Positions 1 through 13,290 of a stretch of DNA of 64,000 nt are shown here, in pieces. The stretch is from contig QKWP01000199.1 of NCBI GenBank assembly GCA_003550325.1, positions 244,346 to 308,345 on the forward strand, in the 5' to 3' direction. The DNA is from Gigaspora rosea (Eukaryota > Glomeromycota > Glomeromycetes > Diversisporales > Gigasporaceae). Every line of letters starts with the position of its first letter. The first letter of the stretch is position 1. The position numbers were made by a program, and so were the translations under genes. Below the pieces are notes generated by a model. That model was not told the origin of the DNA, did not search any database, and worked only from the letters and a program-made list of their open reading frames with translations.

Positions 1-411
1 AAAAAAAAAAATGAAAAAAATTGAAAAAATGGGACGGCGGGTAATGCAAAACGAAAAATCAACTTTGCGTGGCCTTACCCGTCGACCCAAATTTTTCAAA
101 AATCCTCAAAAACATTTTTTTTGCCCCAATTCTTTTAAAACAAGCATAATAATGTTTATTTAATAATATTTAATGAATATAGTTCGAAACAATCGATATT
201 GATTATCATTTAAGGGATATCGGAACATTTCGGGATTGTTTATAGGACAGCGGGAATTTTCGGAGGTATGATAATTTGATGAATTGGATAACTAGCTCTC
301 AGAGCCCGGCTGTTGCCCCGGGAATGGGGTTTCTGATTTTTTCTGACTCTTAGGCCTAAGTACCCGGAAGTGAGATTTCAAATTTTATTCCGGGTTTGGC
401 CTGGGTTTAAA

Positions 412-528
412 ATTTAACTAAAGGTTCAAATAAACCCAGCTTGGGTTTAAATGATAACGAATTGGTTCAAATGAACCCGGTTTGGGTTCAAATGAGCCGA
501 TTAGGTTCAAATGAACCCAATTTGGTGA
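412..528. repeat. degenerate GGTTCAAATGAACCC tandem repeat
   Basis: Four to five imperfect copies of a roughly 28-bp unit, each centred on the near-palindrome GGTTCAAATGAACC. Similar GTTCAAATGAACC text occurs just inside the left end of the hAT-like element at 47188, so this may be the subterminal remnant of a related element; no matching end was found here. Confidence 0.5.
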
Positions 529-1324
529 TCTATATAGCTGATAGTAAATGTCCAAATTTTAAAAAATTATATTATTTTTATATCATCTGAAAGAGTATAT
601 AAATACATATACATGAATGGGGAATCAACATTCGCTGAAACTTTAATAGTACTATATTATAAGTTATAATGCATCGATCCTGATTAGTTAAAATTAAATT
701 CTATTTTTGAATGTAGGGCGAAGAATTTGCTTATTTTAGACGGCATAACACTAGAGTTACTATCTAGCAAAAAAAAAAACAAGTGTTTAGCTGTTAGTTT
801 AATTAATTATTATTTTTTTTTTTATAAAATCCACAGACTTCGCTATCTAAGTCAATAACAAACGCTAAAATAATTACCGATATTAAGAACTTTATTAAAA
901 ATATTTCATAAATTCTATAAATCTTTTAATCCACTGGTAGGACGCCATATCATATGGCGTAATTATACTGTAATGTCAAAGATGGAAAAAATGCGCATTT
1001 ATAACAACATGTGCATGGATGCCATGATATCGCATAATAAAAAATCTTTAGGCAGACTAATTTGATTTATTACATTCTTCTCCTGTAATTTAGACCGAAG
1101 TGTATAATGTTGGGCGGAATTAAGAATAGGAATACTGAAAAGAAAATGAATGAATATAAAAGACAAAACAAGATCAAGATAAAATTCGAGTAAATCTCCG
1201 AGATTATTTGAAGTGCAAGGTTTTTAATATATAATTTCCCTTTCTCACTCCCTTACTCTTTTTATTATGCATATTTTCTAGATGGGGGATATAATGAAAC
1301 CTATATTTAATTTTATCGTTATGA

Positions 1325-1333
1325 TATAAAAGG
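1325..1333 (+). promoter_or_regulatory. TATA-like box upstream of the 1536 gene
   Basis: TATAAAAGG lies about 205 bases before the ATG at 1536 with no intervening gene. The position would give a 5' UTR near 170 bases. Inference from sequence alone. Confidence 0.3.
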
Positions 1334-1535
1334 CGCGAGAATATGAATGACTATATTTTACCTTGATGGTGATACCCTGATTTCTATTAAAAGCCATAAA
1401 CGGGTTAACCATCCTCAAAATCATTTGTCGCTAACCCAATAAGTAAATATAAAAGAATCTTTAATGGTGAAACAGACTTCAATTACAGCTTAAGCTCATA
1501 AATGTGATTATAGTAAACATTATTCATACACAGAG

Positions 1536-2144
1536 ATGAATAGTTATACTTCTAATAGCCCGCAACACCCAGATAGTTGGAATGATGAAATGAAAAAAAT
1601 GAATTTCGGATCTTTAGCTGAAATTAAAGTCGTGTTTGATACATGGAATGCCATCAGCAATATGGAACGGTTATGGACTAACTTTGATCCAAAAGGATTG
1701 AACAACATCGTAATTCAGCCGAGCAGTAATAACCATTGTAGAGTTCATATTTTCAAAGAACTACATGCAAAATTGAGTCGGGATTATTGCTTTAATACTA
1801 CTAACATTTGGTGTCACATTGTTAGATGTACTTTCGCCTACTTGGTCTCAAATAGTTTGATTCAGCCTGACGATTTGTTTGTCGGAGCAGAAGCAGAATG
1901 GAATGCAATTAAAATTAGACATTTAACATGGACACCAGCATTGTGGGGAGAAAGAATGTTCATTTGTCATTTTGCTCACGGTCAGACTGATTTGTACGAG
2001 GTTGCAGCATTTTTACATGATTTCACTCGTATAAACGTTAAAGATCCTATAGTTCCACCACTAGAAACGGTTGATCCTGAACTCTTCCGTGCATTGGGAT
2101 CATTAACACCGGCGCAACAGAATGCCCTAGGGAAACAATTCTGA
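1536..2144 (+). CDS. hypothetical protein, 202 residues
   Basis: Uninterrupted ORF with balanced, protein-like composition (many W, C, H and P, no low-complexity runs), unlike the AT-driven chance ORFs around it. I do not recognise a family. There is no obvious signal peptide or membrane segment. Around residues 90-130 is a well-mixed block with CHIVRCTFAYLVSNSLIQP and a W-rich stretch (TWTPALWGERMFICHF) near 131-146; the C-terminus (residues about 169-202) is proline- and leucine-rich. The start ATG has a purine at -3. A TATA-like box lies 205 bases upstream. A second ORF begins 3 bases after the stop in another frame, so the protein may continue through a frameshift or the two may be parts of one decayed gene. 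Function unknown. Confidence 0.6.
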   Translation: MNSYTSNSPQHPDSWNDEMKKMNFGSLAEIKVVFDTWNAISNMERLWTNFDPKGLNNIVIQPSSNNHCRVHIFKELHAKLSRDYCFNTTNIWCHIVRCTFAYLVSNSLIQPDDLFVGAEAEWNAIKIRHLTWTPALWGERMFICHFAHGQTDLYEVAAFLHDFTRINVKDPIVPPLETVDPELFRALGSLTPAQQNALGKQF

Positions 2145-2146
2145 AT

Positions 2147-2335
2147 ATGAATACTCAAGATATACTAACAATACCTATCACTCCACCAAACGATGCAAAC
2201 AGTTTTAATCCATACCTTGGTATAATAGAACCCCGCAGACAAGGGACTTGTTATAAGGAATTAGAAGATATTCAGGACGATAGTATGTGGGTGTACATCA
2301 AACATGGCGTCGAAACGAAACCTACCCGAAACTAG
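2147..2335 (+). CDS. small ORF following the hypothetical gene
   Basis: 62 codons starting 3 bases after the stop of the preceding ORF, in a different frame. The first 57 residues look coding (proline-, aspartate- and asparagine-rich with few repeats), but the last residues are read from the GAAAC repeat that begins near 2318, so the natural C-terminus is probably lost. It may be the displaced C-terminal part of the 1536 gene after a frameshift rather than a separate gene. Confidence 0.3.
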   Translation: MNTQDILTIPITPPNDANSFNPYLGIIEPRRQGTCYKELEDIQDDSMWVYIKHGVETKPTRN

Positions 2336-2460
2336 TTTCGGAAGGGTTCTAATCCGAAACTAGTTTCGGATTTTTTTAAAAAAATCGAAACTCCGAAACC
2401 CGAAACCCCGAAACTATAATCCGAAACTCAAACCTATAATCTGAAACTCAAAAATATAAT
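2318..2460. repeat. CCGAAACTAGTTTCGG palindromes and CCGAAAC repeats
   Basis: Two copies of the 16-bp perfect palindrome CCGAAACTAGTTTCGG are followed by many CCGAAAC(C/T) units. The same motif on the other strand (GGTTTCGG) builds the array at 3110-3450, so the two blocks form an inverted pair about 0.8 kb apart and may be the two ends of one repeat-rich element. Confidence 0.65.
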
Positions 2461-3109
2461 ATTGAAGCCTTTAAATTTATTGTAAAGTTGATTTATTTTT
2501 AATGAACCCAAAATGTTAAATTATTTTTGAATAAATTGTAACATTATATAGATCATTTTTTTAATTATGTTTTTTTTTTTACTTCCTCGGTTTGTTCGGG
2601 TTTTTTTAAAGCTGGTCAACTTTATTTTTAATATCATACCGTTATTACAACTGATTTCAAATTCTAGGGCGATAGAAAAAATTGCAATGATGAATCAATA
2701 AGTATTTGATGACTTTTGATACCAACAATTTATTTAATTCTGCGGTAACTTATTAATTCTATCATTAGTAGATATGGACGTACTAATTACTTATTATTAC
2801 TTGATATTGTATCCAGTTTTTTACGTAGTAAATAAAAAAACTGATGCTTGCAAAAGCAACCTTGATTGTCAGAATATAAACTCCGGAATTATACCTTTCA
2901 TGGTATACTTGTGAATCATAACAACAAAAAGGATTGCACGCATGCAATAAATTGTTGGATGCATTTCGGTCCAAATATTGCTGGATATTCAAATTTTATA
3001 GTATTCTTTAAGGAGATATATAACATACATCAATGCGATTAATATATATTGAAGAGATACATAGTATACATCAGTGCATTTGAAAGAGATATATAATACA
3101 TTAATGCAA

Positions 3110-3450
3110 TAAATGGAAGTTTGGGTAGTTTTTGGTGTTCAGGTGAGGTTTCGGGTTTCGAATGAGGTTTCGGGTGTCGGATGAGATTTCGAGTTTTGAT
3201 AAGGTTTCGGGGTTATAATCCGAAGCCTGAAACTTTCGGATTTGGCACAAAAGGGTTTCGGCGCCAACTTTGGAGAGAATAAACAAATAAATTATTGATG
3301 TTTTGGCAGTTTCGGGGTTTCGGTTGAGGTTTCGGTTTTCGGTTGAGGTTTCGGGTTTCGGTTGAGGTTTCGAGTTTCGGATAAGGTTTCGGAAGCTATA
3401 ATCCGAAACCCGAAACTTTCGGAATCGCCAAAAAAGGTTTCGGTGCCATC
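3110..3450. repeat. GGTTTCGGGTTTCGG repeat dimer
   Basis: Two tandem copies of a unit near 190 bp. Each has a run of GAGGTTTCGG(G) units, then TATAATCCGAA and GAAACTTTCGGA, and ends in GGTTTCGG(C/T)GCCA. First copy about 3110-3265, second about 3300-3450. The ORFs on both strands here are products of the repeat, not genes. Confidence 0.7.
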
Positions 3451-6400
3451 TCTGGTGTACATAAGGTTAGACTTAAACAATCTATTTGCTCCTATAAACC
3501 ATGTGCAGAGGTTTAAGTTCCAAATGGAGACTTGGAAACACCAGAAATCATTGATTATCTTACCACTAGGAAGACTCAAGGAATATCCACAGACATTCGA
3601 TATTTAGAAATGGATTGGCACACCGCCAAAAAGAGTATCCTAATATGCTACCAGTGTAACACGGGAAAATAGATTGCTGTGAGTGCTGAGTTGATTATGA
3701 TCTTTAACAAATTCGGGATTCCCGATATTATAACTCTTATAAGAATTAAAAGTTATAACATGCGTGTAAATTCAGTGAGTTTGCTAAATATAATTTTCGG
3801 CATCAAATTTTTGAAAGAAGTTAATTTTAACAGTAAATTATTACATTTTTTTACGCTTTTATTATTATTTCTTATTGTATTAGAGTAAATTAAAATTTTT
3901 AACTAAAAATTATATAAAGTGTATGTATGTATTTTATGAAATTATATATAAATATTATGAAATGACAATAATGAATTGTATTAAAAATAAGTTTTGTACA
4001 TGATAGCAATTCTCACGTTTTACCTAAATAGCATTCACCAGGATTATTTATCAATAATAACAATAATCGGCATTCTAGATGAATTTTTAGGTTCCTTTTT
4101 TTTTTTAAATAATAAAAGCAGTTTACATGTTTAACGCTGTAAAAGGCTTTAAATTTTATAAAATTCTTAAAATCGTGACAAAACAATAAAATAATAGAAT
4201 AATTGTTATGTATAGACTAAACAATATGAATCCAAAGTAATAATAGATAGATAGTTCTGTTGATAAATAATTACATGCAGATGAAAAGAAATTATAGCTG
4301 TTAAAAAATGATCAAACTTTACAGATCGTTAAAAACTCGTCGAACTATATAGATCATAACAACAGATCTTGGGATGGCAAATGCTTTAAAATGAAATGTT
4401 TTAAATCAACTTTATACTGGTTTAAAATATATTTTTTTTATGTCATCAATGATATTTTGATTTTAACATCTTGACATTTGTATTACTGTATCAGATAAAA
4501 ACTAATAAAACTAATGCTGCAATTTTATCGGTTAATTAATGTCATATAAATTTTAGGAAATAGGAGTGCTATTTAATATTATGCGTATTGGTTCTCATAG
4601 TTTTGAAGTTTGAGAGGATAGTGTTTATTTTAAACTGAAAATCAGATTGGTCTGGATGCATTTCAGTAAGGCATATACAAAAATTGTATAATAAAGAAAA
4701 TTTTTAATACCAAGCTGAAAATGATGAATCCCTATAATTAAAGCATTAATAAATGTCTGGCACCATGTCTTAAGACTATGCTAAATTTGAGCTATAGAAA
4801 TTTAATTAACGATTAGCCATTGGCATTAGTAAAAGTTTATTTCTCTAAAATATTCAAATAAATTACTTATCAGGTTACAGTCTAACTACTTTACAGTCAC
4901 ACTTTTATAGTCACGCCTTCTTTATAAGCTCACTAATTTTTAGAACAATTTTATATAAAACATAAGAAATTCGACCAATAGACTTAGGAAAACCTCCTTG
5001 ACACTTTTTGGTAAGTTATTAGGATTTTCAATTCAAATGAAAGTATCGGTTCTGATTTATATGCTATTACACATTATCTTAATAAAGTATCTAGATTTTA
5101 ATATTTGAAAATATCAATCCTTCGAGGATATAATGTCTTAACAATAGAATAACAACCAATCAGAAGACTGTCAATTAACTTGGCGAATTGAATTCAAGCA
5201 TGTGAAGTATAAACCAGTAGCTTGCTGTAACGACCCTTTTTTAAATCCAAATCTATGTATAGCACAAAAATATCTCTGGTTAAATATATGTCGAGCGGTT
5301 TATTTTGGAGAGTGCAATGTAATCAAAAATTACAGTACGTCTATTTCATAACATCCGAAGAAATTTATGAGATTATGAGTCAAATGTATAAAGTTAAAAA
5401 AATATTGTAGTAGTTTTCACAAATTCAAAATTATTATTATCAAAGATGCCGGCGAAATTAATTTTAGAATCAATAAATTTTGTTGTTTATTGATTCTGAC
5501 TCGATACCTTATCGATTTGATAATCGGGGAAACATTTAGCTAGAATCCACGAAAATATCTGTAAACAGAATGAAAATGTAGATAAATTGTTAACCATGTT
5601 TATTCAATATTTTCTGTTTACGTGTGTATTACATCTGTTTTCATAAATTTTCGGAACAACCGATTATTTGGTCGGATTCAGTTTAGCATAAAATTATTCT
5701 ATCAGAATTTATGAGTGCGGCTATAATATAAAATTATTAAACATATTGAGAAACATACTGAGAAACATACTGAGTTAGCAATTACTAACACACAAAATTC
5801 CATTATTCGTATATTAAAATAAAAATTGGCAAACTTTATAATCCAGCCCCTATAAAATGCCGATGCTTTATACTAGGTCTTATACTTTTCAAATTTGATT
5901 ACTTTCAAACCCAATTTTTTTTTCATGCATTGAAATAATACAGTACAATAATAGAAACTCTATCCTAAATTATTATTATGCTACTTTATATATTCACTGG
6001 TCTTTATTAAAAATGAGAAGTTTCTCATGTTAGGTTCTTCAAATTCGCTAAATTTTGTAAATTTTATAAATAAAAAATTCAGCATATCTGGATACTCTTA
6101 TTTCGAAATTTAAAAAAGAAGAAAGCCTTGATATAATCTATTTACCTATAACCAATAAAGTATGATAAACATCGAAATTTCTCATCAGTAATCTTATGAC
6201 AGGTTCATATATCATGATTTTATAAACAGATTCGAGAGTTTGATGCAAGCGTCAAAATATATATATAACATTTGTAATCCAATATAAGAGAATTGAGAAA
6301 AAAGTATAGTTAATAATAAACTAGAATTTAGAATTTGGGAATAACGGTATTCAAAGATTTTGTCACGTTTCTATACTTAGCTAATAAGAATTGAGCAAAT

Positions 6401-8519
6401 CATATTTTCACTGTTCTGTAGTATATTAAATGATGTGCTTCAATCGGTTTATAATAACTATTATTTAAATCAATATGAACAAAGTATTGAATGCTTTGTT
6501 GGAATTGAATATATAAATTGTGCTCATAATCAACATAAAATTGTACTCATTAAACAATTGGCATAAAATTGTCCAAACTGCCCAATCTGCCCGGCTTTTA
6601 ATTAATTTTTTTTAATTATAAAATTTCGTAAACTTTTTTTTTTGCTTAAAAGAAAAAAAAACTTTAAACATAAAGTTTTAGAAAAACTCTGCTGAAGGTA
6701 TTGATGTTAAATAACTTATATAATATTTTATACCGAATATTGGCGAATTATGAGAAAAAAACTATTAATTTACTTCATTAAAAAATTTATATTTAAGATA
6801 TTTATTGTCATTTTCATTAAAAAAAAAAAAAATTTGGTACGTTCCTACTGAAGAGTAACGAATAAATTACTTCTATTATGCTGCAACAGTTCCAGCGTTT
6901 CTCCAAATAAAATGGACTTAAACAAATCACGTGACATTATCGTAACAAACATTTTTTGTCGAAATCCAACGAAAAGGAAAGCGAAAGAACTTGGTATACT
7001 ATTGACAGATCTTTATCGTGCTAAAAGAAAAATTGATCATATCCGACAAATATCGGATAACTAAAGTTACACAGAAGGTACAGTACATAATTATGGTAAT
7101 CGTAATGTAGATCTAAACATCTAGATTTTTGAATCGAATTTTCGCGTGTCGCGTTGTTTGTGTGATCTACCCTCTAATTTCAAGTTTTAATTAACAGTAT
7201 GAACAATTAATTACGATAAACCTCGTTGATTAAAGATATACAGCAGCAATATTCCTATTAGTTCAAATATAAAAAGTCGCTAAATTCCTTAAGAATACAA
7301 AGGCGAGAATTTGAACGCGTATTTTCTTTGGCACAAGATAGAAAGTAAAATTATTTGCATCAATAAGGGGATTCGAATACAATTTATTAATAAATCTGAA
7401 GAACATAAAGCTATACTTATTCATTAAATTTATTGAAAAGTGAAAGAAAGTCGTGAATTACCGGTAAGTTCTGAAAAAGAGATCAAATCCTTTGTTGGCC
7501 AGAACTTCCAAGAAACTACTTGTTAACCGGGTGTCAAACTATTTGCTCACCAATATGTGTAGGATTTATATTGCTGTAACTTTTTCTGGTAGACAGTACG
7601 AAAGAAGTGCATTATATCATCAGTAAGCAATTGATAGGCAAAATATCACGTTCTAGACTATATTAGGCTTGTACTTTATTCATGGTAAATAATAATGTAT
7701 CTAATTTAGCTCAGAGTTTGGCAATTTTTGATGCACGTACTAATAGTTTTATTTGGTGACAGTGTTCACGCTCCTTAGATCAAGATTGATTTATTTTATC
7801 AGTTACTTTCTCGCATACCCTTTTAATGGAATGGTCGATTCACGTAAAAGTTTATTGCAGATATACGCAATCTGTAGTTTGATAATTACATCATCATCTT
7901 ATGAAAAAAAAACATTTCTTCCATTTTTGAATTGTATTTTTCTATTTTGAAGGTAATAAATAATCTAAAAATTTTAAATATAATTTTCAATATCGGTACT
8001 AATTTAAAATTTATGTTTTAAATAGATTGGATTAATTTTATTCAACTCTATGAGTAAAAGCATCAATTTTCAAAATATTCATTATAGAAGAATAGAAATA
8101 ATAATCTTCAAAACTATGAAAAAAAAATCGGTAAAATATCTTTATTGAACTACTTTTAACTAATTAACTTAATCTAACTTTGCAAAATATTATTTAGTTC
8201 GATAAAGTTTTCAAAAAAAAAGAAAAATGGAAATAATGAACACGAGATTGCTCAATAAACCGAAAAAGCAAAAAAGGTAAAAATTATACTAGCATATTAA
8301 GTTAGAGGTTGGAACTGGTTTTATTTTTCATAGATTAAAAACTAACTTTAATCGGTTTTAACATATGAAGGGTTCCAAGAAATTTTAAACCGTAATAAGG
8401 TTATGGAATAATTGGCATTTTCGAATGGAAAGAACGATTGATAACGAGGTTCAAAAAATGAAATACTCATTTATATTACTGATGCCGAGATGACATGTCA
8501 GGAGTATATAAAGAGTTAA
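3451..8519. other. AT-rich noncoding region
   Basis: Short chance ORFs only (the longest near 3679-3888 and 7753-7950 are leucine/phenylalanine-rich reads of AT-rich DNA). No clear TIR element, LTR or RNA gene was seen. Homopolymer A and T runs are common. Confidence 0.5.
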
Positions 8520-9312
8520 TCATTTGGAGATATTTACCAAGGACTTTTTAAATCACCCTCCCTTAATCAATACTGGAATAAGATTCAAAAATTCCCCACC
8601 AATCGCGTCTCAAAGAAAATGTCATTGTTTTGCTTTGAACAGAGTAAAACATCTTCTCCTGCAAAAGATATTGATAATTACTTTTAAGAAATTGGGGATA
8701 TTGCTTTCCCATGTCCAAACCATCTTTACACGTCAATTCAAATGTTTCAATTGATGAAATGATGGTCCATTTTCTGATAGAAGCATTAAAGAATGTCACG
8801 TCATAATAGATATAATAAAAACCGTAGACTGGATAAGGAAAGAAGGCTGGAAAAGGAACCCAGGCTGGAGAAGGAACCCAGGCTAGAGAAAATATATATT
8901 TTGATATGATCAAAAGGAATGATTTGAGCAATGCAGCAAAATCATTTAATGACGCAATCTTTTGTCAAAAGGAGCCGATGCATAACAAAATGAAAAATAC
9001 TGCAGTAAGCTTTATAAATTCTTTTATAAGATTTAATACTGATTTAATTATTAAAAAAACAATTAATACCAAAAAAACTCAATATCTTATGTGATACTAG
9101 ATTTTTTACCGATATCACGTATTTTACCAAGTGATACCAATAGAGTCAAGAGCCTTAGTCGATCAGGCATTACTCTTCTTAATACCTTCGGCAAATTGGA
9201 ATTAGTACCTGTGGAATCGTTTGAAAAACCTCCTCCAGATTTCGAAAAAAGACAAAAGCAGACAAAAAAAATTAAACTTGTTGAAGCAAATGGCGTGGTA
9301 GCTTTTTTTTAA
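8520..9312 (+). pseudogene. possible decayed gene fragments
   Basis: Several short plus-strand stretches look more protein-like than their surroundings. One, around 8600-8760, has one in-frame stop and includes KDIDNYF. Another, 8906-9034, ends at a good splice donor (GCA|GTAAGC). A third, about 9100-9312, is rich in K, E and P and follows a possible acceptor (ACTAG near 9101). Reading frames across the proposed intron do not join cleanly. I cannot assign a family; it may be a broken host gene or a transposon remnant. Confidence 0.25.
8846..8886 (+). repeat. 18-bp tandem repeat (GGCTGGAGAAGGAACCCA)
   Basis: About 2.3 copies of GGCTGGA(G/A)AAGGAACCCA in tandem, GC-richer than the surroundings. 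Confidence 0.7.
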
Positions 9313-10847
9313 CAGTTGAAGCTGAAGACCATTTTATATATAGTGGAGAAAAAGTCAGAAAGTATATCGGTAGTTGCCAAAAAAAAAAAAAAAACACTAT
9401 AAATCGTAAATCATCAAACCGAAGTAACATTTGGTACGTTTCATATAATGTGCCACTTTGTTGTAATACTGGCCGGGATGTTTTTTAGAATTTCACATTG
9501 CTGATAAATGAAATAAATAAAGAATACAAGAATTTATTATCTCTGATTTGACCATTACTTTATTGCACTGTTATCATTACCACATTGTTACTTAACGTTA
9601 ATAATTTAATTATTTAAGCTCTTAATAAATTAGTACCCAAAAATCATGTGACCTTAACCGGAAATTAAAAAGCCTGTATCATGTGATATAAAATGATTGG
9701 CTTATAATTTTCACCATTTTAATTTCAGCCGGAATTATCATTTTTTTCTTAATGCTGGTCAAATCGAAATTTTTACAAAAATCGACCGAAATTTTTGCTT
9801 TAAATCAAAATAATATTTCCGTGTCCCTGGTTGCGAGCAATGAACAATGAAGTATGCGGGTACCTTGTGACATCACAATTGTTACCTCTAAACGGAATTG
9901 GCTAAGGTGGTTTCCAAAAGTTCGGGCAAATAATCCACATATTTAACTGCTACCACATGAATATGTGTTTTTGTAATCCGGGCTCTCAGAATTATGACTA
10001 ATTTAAATTTTTCAGATCTACTTTGTTTTAACTATTTTATCGTACAATTTGTAACGCTAAAATCTACAGTTTAAAAGGTAATTCAATTGTAAAATTATAG
10101 ATTTGTCATTATAAATAAAGACCATTCTGGCCCTTTGGAGAAACAAGTCCTGTCTCGTCTAAAAAAAGGTACATATGTACATATAACACATCCTAATAAA
10201 CTAGATTCACTCATTTCTGTTACCACTCGCCAAATATAACACGTCTCTGATTGGCTGGTTATATCATTGCAGTAGAAGTGTAATCATTGACTATGGCTTT
10301 GGAGACATCTCAGTTGTTCGGTAACGGATTAATCTTTTTGATATACTTTTATTAATAAATTAATAAATTGCTAAATTATTGAGTTCTTGGTCCATGTTAT
10401 TCAAGGGAGAAAGGTATACTTATCGCAACAGGGATCCTTCGACAAACAAAATTCTGACAAGTAGCCTGCACTAGGCTAGCATTATATGATTAGCTATGGT
10501 TCTAGTTAACTTTTGTCGGGATTTTATTTGTCAAGATAATGACAGAAGTCCATTGCAATAACTATTAAAAAAATTTTTTGAAAAGAATAGCCAAACAGGC
10601 ACAAAATGAGATACTGAAGAAATTGAATATAGCTCATGATATAAATATTTTTGTACTTATTAACTAGACTACCATTTAACTGGAAAAAAGTTACAATTAA
10701 AAAAGTGCATGCATTGCCAAATAAATGAAATGGAAATTTTTGTAGATAGGACTTCTCTATTTTTATTTAGCAATGCTCAACCAGATACATTATGATATTC
10801 GATCAGAAAACTTTATTAATATAAAAGTATTGAAAAAATATATAGTA

Positions 10848-10887
10848 CCGTAAAAACGCCCATGCTCGTTATTTCGCGGTTTTACGG
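10848..10887. mobile_element. 40-bp TA-flanked CCGTAAAA hairpin MITE
   Basis: Begins CCGTAAAA, ends TTTTACGG, with TA on both sides (10846-10847 and 10888-10889). Inside is CGTTATTTCGCG, whose reverse complement CGCGAAATAACG also occurs in the left end of the 42732-43130 element. It reads as a minimal, almost loop-free member of that family. Confidence 0.6.
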
Positions 10888-13113
10888 TAATAGGATTTGT
10901 TATTTCTTATTCACAAGCCTTAATTTCTAAATACAGCATTCTAAATGCTTCTAATAGCATATTACAATGATTGAAATATTGCTCATATGATACAGTATTT
11001 GTCGGTTATATAAACACTGCCAAGGGGAACCCTGTAAGGAAAATTTAAATTTTTATTTGTCGAACTTCTAAAAAATTATGATATACATTCAAAATACCAT
11101 TGAATATTTATTGTAACCATTTTAATATGTATTTATATCACTATTTTAAGTCTGATGCGAAAATTTGTGCTCACTTTGATGCATAAGCCATGATGATGTC
11201 ATGAATATAACTATTATCGTCGTTTTACATACAGTATTTTAATAATTGAAGTCTTGATTGAATTCTATTAAATTATCAATTTTCAGAAAAGTAAAAATTT
11301 ATTAAAAATATAGTAAACTTTTTGCAAATAAATCAATTCAATGATTATTGAATGTTTTTGTACCCTTTAAGTTTTTTTTTCAACTTGAAATAACTAAAAA
11401 GTTCTTGATTTTTAAATTTCTTTTTTTTTATATTAGTATACTGAGTTCTCAGAATTGTGAAATTTGGTCGACCAATATGAAAATAGATAGATAATCGAAA
11501 TTTTTTAATAATTATGATATAATAAAAATTGACTGATGAGATTTTGAAATTGAGAAAAAATTATTCCAATATGATATGTTAAATCGCACACTCTATACAT
11601 CCTTCTAGAGACATGCCAGAGGCTTTGTACCGGCATATTAGCCTTTAATGATATGTACACAGCCTTATTCTGTCCACTCCAATATGATCTGATTTCACGA
11701 TAAGAACTTTAGCGATAATATGAATTTTAGTCGATATCCCATTCTATATTATATATTTATAATAATTAAATATAAAATAAAGTGCTTAAAATTACAATGA
11801 TTAACGTTAATGAATTAAATTCTTTAATTCGATATCTTCAAACAGATAGCAACCAATATGATAATCTACCATTTGATAAGCTAGTTCCAAATCATTGGTC
11901 TTAAATCAAAAATTTATACTATTTCTGAGTTAATTGAAATGATGATGGGAAGTAGTATTGCTTCAACCACTAATAATCATAAACATTTTATAAATGATCA
12001 AATACGATCATGATTCTCAAAAAGTTACACCAATGTATGCTTGTAGACGAAGTTTTGAATTTGACTTACCATTATACGTATATACAATGTGAAGTCTTCT
12101 TTAATTAAACATTTTTGATGAAAGTTTGCTTTATATTGTACAGTACAAGTAATTATTAATCATAAATTAAGATACAGTATTCAATTTCTAATTCTAATAC
12201 GAGTTATGTAAACGCATGCCTGATTTAAAAAATTATAATTAAATAAAACCATATTTCTTTTTAAATGCACTATCATATTATAGGTTTTGTGATATATTTA
12301 TTTATGAAGAGTTTTATTTGCTGTTACTGTTCTTAGTTAATCATCAATCCATTCTATTCTCTAGCCATGTCGAAGTAATTAGCATATGATTATAATCAAT
12401 CAACAAAAATATTCTCATATTATACCTAATCTTTGATACTATGCCATATATCTAATTGACTAGTACTAAGTTGTTTAGAAGCTTGATTTAGATCACCTCA
12501 TGATTTAATAGATGAAATATATATATATATGTATTGTTTTTTCTTTTGATTTTATCTTCACTCCAGTATTGAGAGCGAAATTAGTTTTTAAAATTTGAAA
12601 TACATTATTTTGCTAAAATTAAATAAATTAACTGAAACGATTATAAAATTATATCATTCTATTTTTTTTTTCTCAACCATATCTTTATTTCAACTTTATT
12701 ATTTATCTCCTTTTACAATAAGGGTTTTTTCTATCTAGTTAAATTTATGATAAAGAATTTAATTATAACGAAAAGATTCTAAAATAGGTTGAAATTCTGA
12801 ATAGAATCTACGTTCAATTATTGTAATTTTATTTTAGATAAAAGGAAAGTTTGAACTTTCCCACCAAACAAATTATACAGATGATGACGTACAACAGATA
12901 GTTAATATATTTAGATCAAAACAAAACAAATTGTACAAATAATGAGTACAAGATATCGTTAAGATCCTTAGATAACAAGTTTTTATTGACAATCATGAGA
13001 TTGGCAACCAATAGTAATGCTTAATACCAGACATAATAACCACTAACTTGTCTCAAGAGGGTTGGAATATAGTATACAACACATGATTTCTTTTTAGTTA
13101 TCAAAACCATCAT

Positions 13114-13290
13114 CAAATTTACTCAGCATGGTTAATCAATACGATTCCTAATTGATGAAAGAAGGAAAAATAATGAAAAATTATTCAGTTCATAGAACAC
13201 AACAACTCTAGAATAATGTCATAATTAAAATAAATAACAACTTAAAACAATTGATAAGATCTCAATGAAAAAATGTATAAAAAGGGCAGT
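13114..13290 (+). repeat. promoter-like stretch, copy 1
   Basis: About 180 bp matching 31216-31393 at roughly 80% by eye. It ends in TATAAAAAGGGCAGTATAT. No ORF follows. It is probably the 5' flank of a lost gene of a small family, and it serves as the empty site for the insertion at 31394-33905. Confidence 0.6.
13276..13286 (+). promoter_or_regulatory. TATA-like box in duplicated 5' flank
   Basis: TATAAAAAGGG is conserved between this copy and the copy near 31380-31390, which supports a promoter origin, but no downstream gene survives in either place. Confidence 0.35.

Larger units (their letters stand above)
1..1535. other. AT-rich noncoding leader region
   Basis: No convincing ORF. It holds a degenerate run of GGTTCAAATGAACCC-like units at about 412-528 and ordinary AT-rich sequence up to the first gene. 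Confidence 0.5.

Noticed and set aside
3292..3607. Overlapping plus and minus ORFs of 81 and 95 codons
   Set aside because: Both arise from the GGTTTCGG repeat dimer.
4370..4440. Possible hAT left end (GGGATGGCAAATGC)
   Set aside because: No matching inverted end or target-site duplication found downstream.
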